The notes beneath the pieces are model-generated. The model had not been told where the DNA came from. It ran no database searches and saw nothing but the letters and a program-made list of their open reading frames with translations. Below, one piece after another: positions 9,607 through 18,057 of a stretch of 64,000 nucleotides of DNA. The position numbers were made by a program, and so were the translations under genes. The stretch is from Dehalobacter sp. 12DCB1 (GTDB taxonomy: Bacteria > Bacillota > Desulfitobacteriia > Desulfitobacteriales > Syntrophobotulaceae). The DNA lies in the NCBI RefSeq assembly GCF_004343605.1, contig NZ_POSF01000015.1:280509-344508 (forward strand). Reading direction: 5' to 3'. Position 1 is the first letter of the stretch. Each line of letters opens with the position of its first letter.

Positions 9607-9712
9607 GGTCTGCGCGCCACAGTTCCGGCGCAAGCGGAGCATGGATGCGGAGCGCGGCTGTTAGCGCCAGGGAGGGCGCTATCTGCCGAGAGCGGAATGT
9701 GGCGCGCAGACC
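9607..9712. repeat. Structured intergenic repeat, copy 1
   Basis: A 106-nt element bounded by a near-perfect 20-bp inverted repeat (9607-9627 with 9693-9712, one bulged base). Inside is a 34-nt core (9631-9664) identical to positions 45698-45731. A short GCGC/GCGC stem closes the core (9628-9631 with 9664-9667); it competes with a local TAGCGCC/GGCGCTA hairpin (9662-9681). It lies between two convergent genes (stops at 9534 and 9774). A reading frame spans it, but the inverted repeat explains that frame better than a gene does. Confidence 0.8.
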
Positions 9713-9773
9713 AGACCCGAATGAATATAATTTGTCAAATTATTAAAGGCCAATGTACTAGAAATCGTATAAA

Positions 9774-10454
9774 CTATAGACGGCTTTCGAGATAGCCGAA
9801 CGCTTCATCAAAATTCGGGTAGTTGCAGATGCCTTCGGCTCTGGCGGTATCCCCGATCATAAGGAAGTCCTTTGTTTCGTCTTTCATTGGCAAATCGACA
9901 ATCGTATTTCCGAATACAATAACTTCCTCACTGCAAATATCAAGAATATCTTTGATGACAGCAAGGGCCCGCCCCTTGCTGTTTTGATTAGGCATGATTT
10001 CCACACAATCATCATATTTATTGATTTTATAATGGTTTTTCTTCACCGTTTCCAGAGCTTGTGCTGCCTGATGCAGTGAATTAATCCTTGCTAAATTCTT
10101 AGGTGCTGCAGTCAGCATCGTCTGATTAGGCTGGAACCAAAGATCCGGAAATCTTTTTAGAAGGTCTTGCTTCATTTCTTCACCTATCTGGTGCGGAATA
10201 GCTTCAAGCTTTTTCTCCCATTTACGCAGCGGCTCAAAAATAACGCCGCCGTTTTCTCCTGCAACCAAAGGTTGACAGATCCCAATTCCCCTGGCCAATC
10301 CCGCCAGATAGGAAGCCGTCCGACCGGAAATAAAAACAATTCTGATCCCCTGACGTTCCAGCGATCTTAATTTACAGGCTACCTGGGCAGGAATCGGATC
10401 GTCCGTTGGTGCCAGGGTGCCGTCAATATCAAATACAGCAAGCTTGATTCCTAT
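9774..10454 (-). CDS. HAD-family phosphatase (Cof-like) with apparent AUA start
   Basis: A HAD hydrolase of about 226 residues. Motif I is VFDIDGTLAPTDD, motif II is FISGRTASYL, a lysine lies in SKGRALAVIKDIL, and the motif-IV region reads VFGNTIVDLPM then IGDTA. Homology extends upstream of the first in-frame ATG (10298) to IGIKLAVFDIDGT, so the gene must start near 10454. There AAGGAGG sits exactly 8 nt before ATA, and no ATG, GTG or TTG is available in frame before clearly non-coding sequence. The normal start would read MGIKLAVFDIDGT, so one base (ATG to ATA) appears changed. The usual GD of motif IV is GN here, though another Asp follows. Expression may be weak, or the gene may be on the way to becoming a pseudogene. 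Confidence 0.75.
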   Translation of the reverse strand: MGIKLAVFDIDGTLAPTDDPIPAQVACKLRSLERQGIRIVFISGRTASYLAGLARGIGICQPLVAGENGGVIFEPLRKWEKKLEAIPHQIGEEMKQDLLKRFPDLWFQPNQTMLTAAPKNLARINSLHQAAQALETVKKNHYKINKYDDCVEIMPNQNSKGRALAVIKDILDICSEEVIVFGNTIVDLPMKDETKDFLMIGDTARAEGICNYPNFDEAFGYLESRL

Positions 10455-10599
10455 GCTAATCCCCTCCTTGATTGTACGAATACTTTCTAATACACCAAAG
10501 AACCAACCGTATAGTTGTATCCCGAAGGAGATTTTCTAATTCAATAAATATTTATTAATCAATTATTTGACTTCTCTCATATTCGCCGATATGTAGTCT

Positions 10600-11604
10600 T
10601 CAAATATTTCGTTTGCTGTTCTCCTTAAAAAGAAAAGACACCTTGGGTTCAACCATCCATTTAAACAAATTTTTGATTCCGTTCAAGGCCAGGATGATTG
10701 CCAGCGCTGCCCCAAGTATGATTACCAGCGCTCGCTGCGGTCCTGTCTGTAAAATCTGATAAAACCCGTAGGCAACAAGGGCCTTCACGATCAAGCCGTG
10801 AAGCAGATACGTATACATCGTATTGCGCCCCAACGCTGAAACCAGAGGAATCTTCCTGCCAGGCACCAGCAGCATCACGCCTAAGCCTAAAACTACAGCC
10901 AGCAGGTAAATACCCGCTCGGTAAAATCCTGCAAACCATTCCGTATCGCCTAGCGCCTGATAAGATGCGCTTCCATAAAACCACGAAACGGTATAATTCT
11001 GACCAAAATAACAGAAGGCCAGAAAAGCTAGCAGCATAACACCGACAGCAGCGAAGCGCCAATTTCTCGTCAACAGCTTTTCCAGATGCTTTTTCTCAAA
11101 ATAAAAGCCTGCCAGGAAAAACGGAAAGAAAACAACAATCCGCGACAGACTCGCGTAGTAACCCAGCTCACCCGTATATCCGGCAATAAGGCCGAAAAGA
11201 AATGTAACAGGCAGCGCATATCTGATCTTGACCACATAAGGCAGTGCCGCTTTCCAAATAATCATGCTGAATAAAAACCACATAATCCAGTACGGTGTAA
11301 AAAAAGTAAAATGCAGGCTTTCCTTATGGAAAATCCAAAAGTCAAAAATGGAATAGATTATTTCGAAAATAACATAGGGTATTACCAGTTTGCTGATAAT
11401 TTTTATCTCATATTTCGGATCATCAATATTCTTGGCAAAATAGCCGGAAATAAAAACAAACAGCGGCATATGAAATGAATAAATGAACGCATAAATGGAT
11501 TTGAAGATTGGAATATAGATGAGCGGTTCAATCATATGACCGACAACCACCAAAACAATCAGCATGAATTTCAGGTTATCGAAGTACGGATCTCTTTGAT
11601 TCAT
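10600..11604 (-). CDS. Acyltransferase 3 family membrane protein
   Basis: A 334-residue integral membrane O-acyltransferase of the fucose-4-O-acetylase/OafA type. It opens with YFDNLKFMLIVLVVVGHMIE, which carries the family histidine in the first membrane segment. SFHMPLFVFISGYFAK and about nine more hydrophobic segments follow, then a basic tail. Members transfer acetyl or similar groups to sugars in cell-surface polymers; the acceptor here cannot be told. AAAGGA lies about 12 nt before the ATG. It stands as a single gene between the HAD gene and the pseudopilin group. Confidence 0.8.
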   Translation of the reverse strand: MNQRDPYFDNLKFMLIVLVVVGHMIEPLIYIPIFKSIYAFIYSFHMPLFVFISGYFAKNIDDPKYEIKIISKLVIPYVIFEIIYSIFDFWIFHKESLHFTFFTPYWIMWFLFSMIIWKAALPYVVKIRYALPVTFLFGLIAGYTGELGYYASLSRIVVFFPFFLAGFYFEKKHLEKLLTRNWRFAAVGVMLLAFLAFCYFGQNYTVSWFYGSASYQALGDTEWFAGFYRAGIYLLAVVLGLGVMLLVPGRKIPLVSALGRNTMYTYLLHGLIVKALVAYGFYQILQTGPQRALVIILGAALAIILALNGIKNLFKWMVEPKVSFLFKENSKRNI

Positions 11605-11705
11605 CCTCTGGCCTGTTCCTTTCTTATCCTAATGTTTAACCGATTTCATATGTTCTGATTATATCATTCATTTTTTTAATAATCCCAAGATTTTTGATTT
11701 AAGCC

Positions 11706-11736
11706 TAAAAAAATTCCCCCTGATTGGAACAGGGGG
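11706..11736 (-). terminator. Terminator after the pseudopilin group
   Basis: CCCCCTG/CAGGGGG form a 7-bp stem (11716-11736), followed on the minus strand by AATTTTTTT. It lies 14 nt past the stop at 11751. Confidence 0.85.
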
Positions 11737-11750
11737 CCTCATTTTTCAGA

Positions 11751-12233
11751 CTACTTTCTGCCTGGAGCCCATATTCGGGGTGATTTTGCAGCTGTACTGG
11801 TTCCATGTATGGTCACATTAATTGTTTGGGTATCAATACCGAAAATTTTTATAAATACGCAATCATAGGTATCTGTAAGATTAATATCCAATTCGTAATT
11901 CCGTTCTGTTTCCGTCAGTTTTGTCTGATAATAATCTACGCTTACCTGGCTTTCATCCAGTCCATTTAATATTGCATAGGTGTCGGCAATATCATTGAGC
12001 GTTGCTTCAGGATTTTCCGAATGATCGATCGCCAATGTTTCATTAAAACGCGCATCTCTGATTATTTGTCCAACCTCAAACAAGTGTAAACGATTTAAGT
12101 ACATCCCGCCAATATCCACAACAAGTCCTGTAAAGCCGAACAATACAATTAACAGGACAGCAAATAGAATTGTGATATTTCCATCTTTATTTTTTAACAG
12201 TTTACACATCGGCAAGCAAACGTTTCTAGGCAT
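11751..12233 (-). CDS. TadG-like pilus assembly protein
   Basis: A 160-residue protein with a short basic N terminus, then KNKDGNITILFAVLLIVLF and one membrane segment ending in GGMYLNR, the pattern of the Tad/TadG N-terminal domain. An extracytoplasmic region of about 115 residues follows. It lacks the large C-terminal region of full-length TadG. AGGTGG lies a few bases before the ATG at 12233; an in-frame GTG at 12260 has no site. It is the last of three minus-strand pseudopilin-like genes and precedes a strong terminator. No ATPase or platform gene accompanies this group, so assembly probably depends on the Tad operon at 54.8-62 kb. Confidence 0.7.
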   Translation of the reverse strand: MPRNVCLPMCKLLKNKDGNITILFAVLLIVLFGFTGLVVDIGGMYLNRLHLFEVGQIIRDARFNETLAIDHSENPEATLNDIADTYAILNGLDESQVSVDYYQTKLTETERNYELDINLTDTYDCVFIKIFGIDTQTINVTIHGTSTAAKSPRIWAPGRK

Positions 12234-12271
12234 ATTGCCACCTACTTTCTGACCTAACACGCTTTGATTTG

Positions 12272-12826
12272 CTAACCTTCTTTTGTCATAATCAGTCGAT
12301 TTTTTTTAAGGTTTTTCGTAAATGTCAACTGTTCTCCGAATATCACTCTTCCTACCGGGGTCAACGGTTCAACTGTATAAACTAAACTGGCTGTGATCTG
12401 CGCATATCTCCATTTTTTTGTATTTTGATCCGTACCGCCGCCACTTTTGGGCGTGTAGTAGTCTTTCTTTTCAGTCCAACATTTTAACTTGGCATCACTC
12501 ACAGACAAATCTTCCTCATCAATCAGCGACGATGTCTTTTCCATCGCCTCTTTTATTGCTTTTTTGGCAGATTCTCCACTGATTGTTTGGGAATAATCAC
12601 TATCATAGCTTATACTCATTGTCCAAGACGCATTGCGATAAGCATAATCAAAAGTAAGATACTTATTCATCATCCACCCTAAATCTATCACAGCAAACGT
12701 TAACATTAGAAATAAAGGAAGTACCAGGGCAAATTCAACAAGTGCCTGTCCATTTTCATTTTTTAGCATGCGCATCAAATTGAATACCCTTCCCTTCAAA
12801 CGTATCTGTTCCATATCTCTAACCAT
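12272..12826 (-). CDS. TadE-like pseudopilin
   Basis: A 184-residue minor-pilin-type protein. It has a class III (prepilin-like) signal in ENGQALVEFALVLPLFL, with cleavage expected after Gly and Glu at +5, then one hydrophobic helix and an exported C-terminal domain containing a Gly-rich, Lys-rich loop. The ATG at 12826 overlaps the upstream gene by 8 nt; a second in-frame ATG at 12814 has better spacing from the GAGGATGG site and may be the real start. It is the middle gene of the three-gene pseudopilin group. Confidence 0.75.
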   Translation of the reverse strand: MVRDMEQIRLKGRVFNLMRMLKNENGQALVEFALVLPLFLMLTFAVIDLGWMMNKYLTFDYAYRNASWTMSISYDSDYSQTISGESAKKAIKEAMEKTSSLIDEEDLSVSDAKLKCWTEKKDYYTPKSGGGTDQNTKKWRYAQITASLVYTVEPLTPVGRVIFGEQLTFTKNLKKNRLIMTKEG

Positions 12827-13319
12827 CCTCAGGATACCCCTCTAAAAACACCTGTGAAGTAAATGTTGACAATACCCTAAATTCATCACCAAAAAACAAT
12901 TTTGACTGCGGCATAAGCACCGGTACATCATATTCCAAGGTTACTGTCGCGTTAAAATATGTATAATAGCTTGGTAATTCTTGAAACCGAGATCCTTTGT
13001 TCGCATGATACGTATAATTCTTCCGTTTTGTTTCTCCAGCTTTGGCCTCAATGGTTAACTGATCGAAATCCAATCTGTCTGTATAATCACTGATGGAATT
13101 TTTAACTTGTTCATTGATATTTGTCTTGCTGGTAACTTGCCGGATTCCCTCATTTGCTGCACTCTGTACCAATACTTGCGCATCGACAATTCGTCCGGCA
13201 TCCAGAATAAAACCAAAAAATAGTAGTAAGATAGGCAAAACCAGTGCAAATTCGACCATAGCCTGACCTTTTTTGCATTCCTGTATTTTTCTTAAACTTA
13301 TAAATTCTCTGATTTTCAT
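12819..13319 (-). CDS. TadE-like pseudopilin
   Basis: A 166-residue protein with the class III signal KKGQAMVEFALVLPILLLFF, a membrane helix ending in DAGRIVDAQ, and an exported domain of about 120 residues. The helix continues into VQSAANEGIRQVTS, matching the TadE family. GGGTGG lies 7 nt before the ATG at 13319, which is preferred to the upstream starts. It is the first gene of the pseudopilin group. A Spo0A-box-like site lies about 160 nt upstream. Confidence 0.78.
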   Translation of the reverse strand: MKIREFISLRKIQECKKGQAMVEFALVLPILLLFFGFILDAGRIVDAQVLVQSAANEGIRQVTSKTNINEQVKNSISDYTDRLDFDQLTIEAKAGETKRKNYTYHANKGSRFQELPSYYTYFNATVTLEYDVPVLMPQSKLFFGDEFRVLSTFTSQVFLEGYPEDG

Positions 13320-13480
13320 ATTTTTACCACCCAGCATCAATATAATCAGCTGCTGCCATATGTAGGTATTTGTTAAGCCTTGCTCTTTTTTACAATATAT
13401 TTACGTTCTGTTTACAATCATTTTACATTTGGTTTTATATGGATTCTATCTATAAAAACTCAGACCCTCAAGAGGAAATT

Positions 13481-13487
13481 TGTCGAA
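13481..13487 (+). promoter_or_regulatory. Spo0A-box-like site upstream of pseudopilin group
   Basis: TGTCGAA, the 0A-box core, lies in an intergenic region about 160 nt before the first pseudopilin gene. A 7-base match can arise by chance in a region this long. Confidence 0.25.
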
Positions 13488-13588
13488 ATGATGTCTTCTA
13501 CAAGAAATTGATACTTTCGGACTATTTCTGTTTCCCAATAGTACCAGTAGATTAATCCATGCGTTTTCAGTACCTACATATTTTGCGT

Positions 13589-13609
13589 AAAAAAAAGGCC
13601 CCGAGGGTC
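13589..13609 (-). terminator. Terminator after yigZ
   Basis: On the minus strand a 5-bp stem (GACCC/GGGCC type with one G-U pair, 13597-13609) is followed by eight T residues. It is about 105 nt beyond the yigZ stop. The same strand carries GGAGG-TTTAC-ATG-AAT-TAG shortly before it, at about 13635-13650. The rest of the 13341-13712 gap holds nothing else I can name. Confidence 0.55.
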
Positions 13610-13712
13610 TCTCGTACCTTATCAATACTAATTCATGTAAACCTCCGAGAAAAATTTTTGTATCGCAAAGGCGAAGAAATGAGCAATGCCGGCAAATTTA
13701 CCTGATTATTTT

Positions 13713-14339
13713 CTATACGCTAACTGGCTTTAATACAGTCCCAGCATTCTTCCAGGACACCTGTCCGTTGGTGAATTCACCCAGCCAGCCGATAAAAGTA
13801 TCCTGATCTCCATCCCGGATATATACTTCAAGATCAATTTCTTCACTAAACTGTTCATTGCCGCTTTCCGTGCCTTTTTGCTTCAGGCCGTGCCGAACCT
13901 GTTCAAACCAGGAGTACGGAATCCGGAGTACATAGATCTGGTGCGGAACAAGCTGGACAATCGCTGTGTTCTCCAATGCAAGGCGGGCTGTTCCGCCATA
14001 GGCTCTTGTAAGTCCACCGGTACCAAGCAGAATGCCGCCGAAATAACGGACAACAATAATCTGGACGTTCCAGAGCTGCCGGTGTTGGAGCAGTTCCATG
14101 ACCGGCCTTCCCCCCGTACCCTGCGGTTCACCGTCATCTGAGGCTTTCTCAATCCTGCCTTCGTGAATACGGTAAGCGTAAACGTAATGGCGGGCATTAG
14201 GAAGAATTTCCCGGATTTCCTTTATATTTTTTTCGGCTTCTGCTGCAATTTCGATATATTTTACTAACGCAATAAACCTTGACTTTTCAATGACTTGTTC
14301 GGCCTCTGCTTCTCCCGTGATTGTTTTAAATGCTTCCAC
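13713..14339 (-). CDS. yigZ: YigZ/IMPACT family protein
   Basis: A 208-residue protein of the YigZ/UPF0029 family. The N-terminal IMPACT domain shows EKSRFIALVKYI, NARHYVYAYRI and the signature DDGEPQGTGGRPVMELL, then VVRYFGGILLGTGGLTRAYG. A C-terminal ferredoxin-like domain (DUF1949 type) follows from about residue 140. The start is a GTG with GGGG/GACGAGAA upstream. The biochemical role in bacteria is unsettled; eukaryotic IMPACT regulates translation through Gcn2. It stands alone. Confidence 0.9.
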   Translation of the reverse strand: MEAFKTITGEAEAEQVIEKSRFIALVKYIEIAAEAEKNIKEIREILPNARHYVYAYRIHEGRIEKASDDGEPQGTGGRPVMELLQHRQLWNVQIIVVRYFGGILLGTGGLTRAYGGTARLALENTAIVQLVPHQIYVLRIPYSWFEQVRHGLKQKGTESGNEQFSEEIDLEVYIRDGDQDTFIGWLGEFTNGQVSWKNAGTVLKPVSV

Positions 14340-14455
14340 TTCTCGTCCCCACCATTAGCATCATTAGCTTAGCATCTAACCTAACTTCAAGTTGGTTTGG
14401 TCAGATGTCATGCTTTAATATAACACAGATTCTAGAGAATGTGTCCTATTACTGT

Positions 14456-15235
14456 TCAAAATCCAAAGCAGTGATTGAGCGGTCCGCTTCCCTTGCCTAA
14501 ATTAAGTCCGTCTTTTAAGGCCCCCGTAATATATTCTTTTGCCTTTTTCACACTTTCCTCTATGGAATATCCGAAAGCCAGATTACAGGCAATGGCTGAA
14601 GAAAGCGTACATCCGGTTCCATGAGTATTCGAATTCTTGATTCTTTCACCCTTGACCCAGATTACCTTTCCGTCCGCAAAAAGCAGATCATCTGCTGTGT
14701 CTGCAAGATGGCCGCCTTTAAGAAGAACGCCGCCTTTCAGTACTTTTGCTATTTTTTGTGCTGCATAAAGCATGTCCTCTGTGCCCAGAATTTTCATTTC
14801 ACACAGCGCCTCTGCTTCAGGAATATTTGGGGTTATGACGTCTGCGATAGGCAGAAGTTTCTTTAGAACAGCCTCCATGGCATCTTCGTTTAAAAGCCTG
14901 TCTCCGCTGGTTGAAATCATCACCGGGTCAACAACAATATTCTTAGCATGATACTGTTTCAATTTCTCAACAATGATGGCAATAATTTGACTGTTGGAAA
15001 CCATCCCAATTTTAATTGCATCAGGAAAAATATCGGTAAATATACAGTCTAGTTGTTGTCCGACAAACGCGGGGGATGCTTCCAAGACGCCAAAAACGCC
15101 GGTTGTATTCTGCGCCGTCAGCGCTGTGACTGCACTCATGGCATAAACTTTATGCGCAGTGATCGTTTTAATATCTGCCTGAATACCTGCGCCACCACTG
15201 CAATCGGAGCCAGCAATTGTCAGTACTTTTTTCAT
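14456..15235 (-). CDS. thiD: Hydroxymethylpyrimidine (phosphate) kinase
   Basis: ThiD phosphorylates HMP and HMP-phosphate to HMP-PP for thiamine synthesis. The 259-residue ribokinase-fold protein starts MKKVLTIAGSDCSGGAGIQAD, then AMSAVTALTAQNTTGV, IVVDPVMISTSGDRLL and the catalytic GTGCTLSSAIACNLA near the C terminus. A GGGGGAATGGT site precedes the ATG. It is the last gene of cytX-thiM-thiE-thiD, 61 nt after thiE, and is probably controlled by the TPP riboswitch at the head of the operon. Confidence 0.95.
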   Translation of the reverse strand: MKKVLTIAGSDCSGGAGIQADIKTITAHKVYAMSAVTALTAQNTTGVFGVLEASPAFVGQQLDCIFTDIFPDAIKIGMVSNSQIIAIIVEKLKQYHAKNIVVDPVMISTSGDRLLNEDAMEAVLKKLLPIADVITPNIPEAEALCEMKILGTEDMLYAAQKIAKVLKGGVLLKGGHLADTADDLLFADGKVIWVKGERIKNSNTHGTGCTLSSAIACNLAFGYSIEESVKKAKEYITGALKDGLNLGKGSGPLNHCFGF

Positions 15236-15296
15236 ACCATTCCCCCCAAAAAAATCATTTCGTTATTCACATCGGAATTATCACTTAATATTCTGT

Positions 15297-15944
15297 CTAT
15301 TTTATCAAATCTTTTGCAAGCAAGAGCAGTTTTCGGGTTGCTGAAGCGACATCCGGTTTGGCGAATATTGCGGATATTATCGCAACGCCGCTAACCCCAC
15401 TACCTCTCAACTGTAAAAGATTGTTTTCATTGATTCCGCCTATCGCCACAACAGGAATGCTGACCGAGGAGCAAATCGTTCGGAGTGTTTCCAGCGGAAC
15501 ATCCGCAGCATCCTCTTTGGTTGAAGTTGAAAATACCGCACCAACACCAAGATAATCAGCTCCCTGACTTTCAGCAAGAATGGCCTGCTCAACTGTTTCG
15601 ACAGAGACACCGAGAATTTTGTCTTTTCCAATCAGCATGCGCACATCCCTTGAATTCCTATCATTTTGTCCGACATGAACACCGTCTGCATCAACTGCAA
15701 GTGCAACATCAATATTGTCGTTAATCACAAACGGAATGTTGTACTTATCAGTTATTTCTTTTACTATTTTACCTTCTCTTACAAAACTTTCAAAGCCAAG
15801 CTCCTTTTCACGAAGCTGAATAAACGTTGCGCCTGTTTTGATAATCTCTTCAACCTGATTTTCAAGTTTATTGCCGTTAAGCCAGGTCCTATCAGTGACA
15901 ACATACAAAAGCACGGAGTTTTTATCTACTTTCAATTTTGGCAC
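15297..15944 (-). CDS. thiE: Thiamine-phosphate synthase
   Basis: ThiE joins HMP-PP and thiazole phosphate to thiamine phosphate. The 215-residue TIM barrel shows IQLREKELG, FVINDNIDVALAVDADGVHV, ILGVSVETVEQA, GADYLGVGAVFSTSTKED and VAIGGINENN, all conserved in the family. The listed GTG start overlaps thiM by 23 nt; a TTG at 15935 is an alternative with better spacing from AAAGGA. The overlap suggests translational coupling with thiM. Confidence 0.95.
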   Translation of the reverse strand: MPKLKVDKNSVLLYVVTDRTWLNGNKLENQVEEIIKTGATFIQLREKELGFESFVREGKIVKEITDKYNIPFVINDNIDVALAVDADGVHVGQNDRNSRDVRMLIGKDKILGVSVETVEQAILAESQGADYLGVGAVFSTSTKEDAADVPLETLRTICSSVSIPVVAIGGINENNLLQLRGSGVSGVAIISAIFAKPDVASATRKLLLLAKDLIK

Positions 15945-16746
15945 CGTCCTTTAAGAGATCGGCATTAATTTTGCTCATATAATCGATAAGCAGCATTCTA
16001 AACGTGTTCGTGCCGCCGTCAAGCTCACAAAGCCTTTGGTAGGCAAGCTCTCCGCAAAGCCCCATGGCGGCCACAGCCGTAGCCGTTGCCTCCAGAACAT
16101 GTGCTTTGTTCGCACCGACAAAGCTTCCAATCACGGCTGTAAGCATACAACCCGTTCCGGTTACACGACTCATCATGGGGTGACCGTTATTAATGATATA
16201 AGCCTTTTTACTGTCCGCAACAATGTCGGTTGCTCCTGTAATTGCAATGACCGCCCCTGTAGCTTTGGACAGCTCTTGGGCCAAGGCAACCACGCTGTCC
16301 AGGCTATCTGCTGTGACTGCATCAGAGGCTGAGGCATCAACCCCCTGTGCATTACTGCTTCCCGAAGCAATAAATTTGATTTCCGATATGTTCCCTCGGA
16401 TTACAGCAAAATTTACTTCTTTCAAAAGTGTAAATATTGTTTCATTACGCAAGGCCGAAGCCCCTGCCCCCACAGGGTCTAAGATTACAGGAACCTTAAG
16501 CTCATTAGCCTTTTTCCCCGCTGTAATCATAGATTTTATGGTTCTTTCATTCAGGGTCCCGATATTTATAATAAGGGCGGAACAAATCGAGGTGATTTCG
16601 CCGGCTTCGGCTATATCATCTGCCATAATCGGAGAACCCCCGCTGGCCAGGATAATATTCGCACAGTCGTTGACTGTAACATAATTGGTGATAGCATGGA
16701 CAAGCGGCACATTTGAATTGACATTTCCTAATATTTGCTTAAACAT
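15922..16746 (-). CDS. thiM: Hydroxyethylthiazole kinase
   Basis: ThiM phosphorylates 4-methyl-5-hydroxyethylthiazole, a salvage step of thiamine synthesis. The 274-residue protein has VHAITNYVTVNDCAN, SGGSPIMADDIAEA, PVILDPVGAGASALRN, VIRGNISEIKFIA and the catalytic SRVTGTGCMLTAVIGSFVG. It sits 45 nt after cytX and overlaps thiE. With ThiD and CytX this indicates salvage of both thiamine halves. No thiazole synthesis genes (thiG, thiS) are in the window. Confidence 0.95.
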   Translation of the reverse strand: MFKQILGNVNSNVPLVHAITNYVTVNDCANIILASGGSPIMADDIAEAGEITSICSALIINIGTLNERTIKSMITAGKKANELKVPVILDPVGAGASALRNETIFTLLKEVNFAVIRGNISEIKFIASGSSNAQGVDASASDAVTADSLDSVVALAQELSKATGAVIAITGATDIVADSKKAYIINNGHPMMSRVTGTGCMLTAVIGSFVGANKAHVLEATATAVAAMGLCGELAYQRLCELDGGTNTFRMLLIDYMSKINADLLKDGAKIESR

Positions 16747-16791
16747 TTTCCCTTACCTTCTTTTCTATTCTTTGTTCGCTAATTTGTAATG

Positions 16792-17994
16792 TTATTTTTG
16801 TTTATTGATATTGCGATTATTTGTGATGCCCATTTTATTTGTAAGGATACATAAACACATCATAATCAGAACTACAGGTACTGTGCTTCCAAGAACTGTA
16901 TCGATATTGAGAAAGAATCTGTAAATAATAAAACCCACAATCCAAAGACAAGAGTTTACCAAATTGAGCTTTTTTACGTCATCACGCTTTTTCAGGATAA
17001 AATAATCAGTGATAAAAATTGCTGCCATTGGTACGAAAACAGATCCGATTAGAGTTAAAAAGTTTTCATATTGTTCGATCGGCGTATACATGGCAATCAG
17101 CGTTCCGATAATACAAACAGCAATACCTGTTGCTTTGCCGTTCCATTTTGGCCGGATATTCAGCATGCTTTCACTTGCAGAATAGACATCAAGAAATGTC
17201 GTGGTGACCGTAGAAAGAATCACAATCAACATGGCGGCAATACCCAACCCTGCATTCATAAGTATCTGCACCACATCAGAACTGCCTGTGAAAATAGCCG
17301 CTCCCAAGCCAATTACATACATCGAACAGCTTCCTAAAAAATAGCTCATCGTGCTCACAAAGGTAAATTGAACAGGTCGATCCGTATTTTTGGTGTAGTC
17401 GGAGATAAGTGGAAGCCACGATACCGGCATCGCAATAGACAATTCAAGTGCCAGACCGAAACTCATGATCTCATTTGTTTTTAAAAGAACTCCACCTTTA
17501 AAGACAATAACACCAAGAATTGCAGTCAGAATAAAAAGTGCGCCAACCGCAACGATGTTCAGCCTGCCAATATTTTGGAGTCCTGCCAGGATCCATATGA
17601 CTATTAGAAGTCCAATCAATACGCACCAAAGCATATTTCCCGCTAAGCCAAGTTTATCATTGGCAACCGAGCCAAGTGCGTTCGCTCCGCTTAAAATCAT
17701 AATCGCTGTCCAACCGACCAGCTGCAAAATATTTAAAAAAGAAAAGAAGACCGAACCAAATCTGCCAAAAGAGAGTTCTACGCTTTCCATCGCCGACCTT
17801 TTACTTTTAGCACCGATAAGTCCAGTTAAGTACAATAATATACAGCCAATGAAATGCCCTGATACAATTGCAGCCACACCAAGTCTGAGACCAAGCGGCG
17901 CAAGCAAGGCGCCCGTTAAAATCTCCGTGATTGAAATGGCAGCACCAAACCACAAAAGAGAGCCGCTTAAAAATGATAGTTTTTTTTCATTCAT
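16792..17994 (-). CDS. cytX: Hydroxymethylpyrimidine transporter (NCS1 family)
   Basis: A 400-residue NCS1-type permease with about 12 membrane segments. It begins MNEKKLSFLSGSLLWFGAA, then EILTGALLAPLGLRLG, and matches the CytX group of TPP-regulated transporters thought to import HMP or related pyrimidines. GGGAGGTTTT immediately before the ATG at 17994 rules out an upstream in-frame ATG at 18045, which would lie inside the riboswitch terminator. It is the first gene of the thi operon, and its product would feed ThiD. Confidence 0.9.
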   Translation of the reverse strand: MNEKKLSFLSGSLLWFGAAISITEILTGALLAPLGLRLGVAAIVSGHFIGCILLYLTGLIGAKSKRSAMESVELSFGRFGSVFFSFLNILQLVGWTAIMILSGANALGSVANDKLGLAGNMLWCVLIGLLIVIWILAGLQNIGRLNIVAVGALFILTAILGVIVFKGGVLLKTNEIMSFGLALELSIAMPVSWLPLISDYTKNTDRPVQFTFVSTMSYFLGSCSMYVIGLGAAIFTGSSDVVQILMNAGLGIAAMLIVILSTVTTTFLDVYSASESMLNIRPKWNGKATGIAVCIIGTLIAMYTPIEQYENFLTLIGSVFVPMAAIFITDYFILKKRDDVKKLNLVNSCLWIVGFIIYRFFLNIDTVLGSTVPVVLIMMCLCILTNKMGITNNRNINKQK

Positions 17995-18004
17995 AAAACC
18001 TCCC

Positions 18005-18044
18005 ATAAAAATGTAATGGGATATGCCCTGTAAAGCATATCCCA
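18005..18044 (-). terminator. Terminator of the TPP riboswitch
   Basis: TGGGATATGC and GCATATCCCA form a perfect 10-bp stem around an 8-base loop (18017-18044), followed on the minus strand by TTACATTTTT. It lies between the TPP aptamer and cytX, so it is the likely expression platform: TPP binding would favour termination. Confidence 0.85.
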
Positions 18045-18057
18045 CTCATAATCGAAG

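Noticed and set aside
9601..9795. 64-codon plus-strand frame over the repeat
   Set aside because: It lies on a 20-bp inverted repeat, has no ribosome site and no protein similarity I recognise; the repeat explains it.
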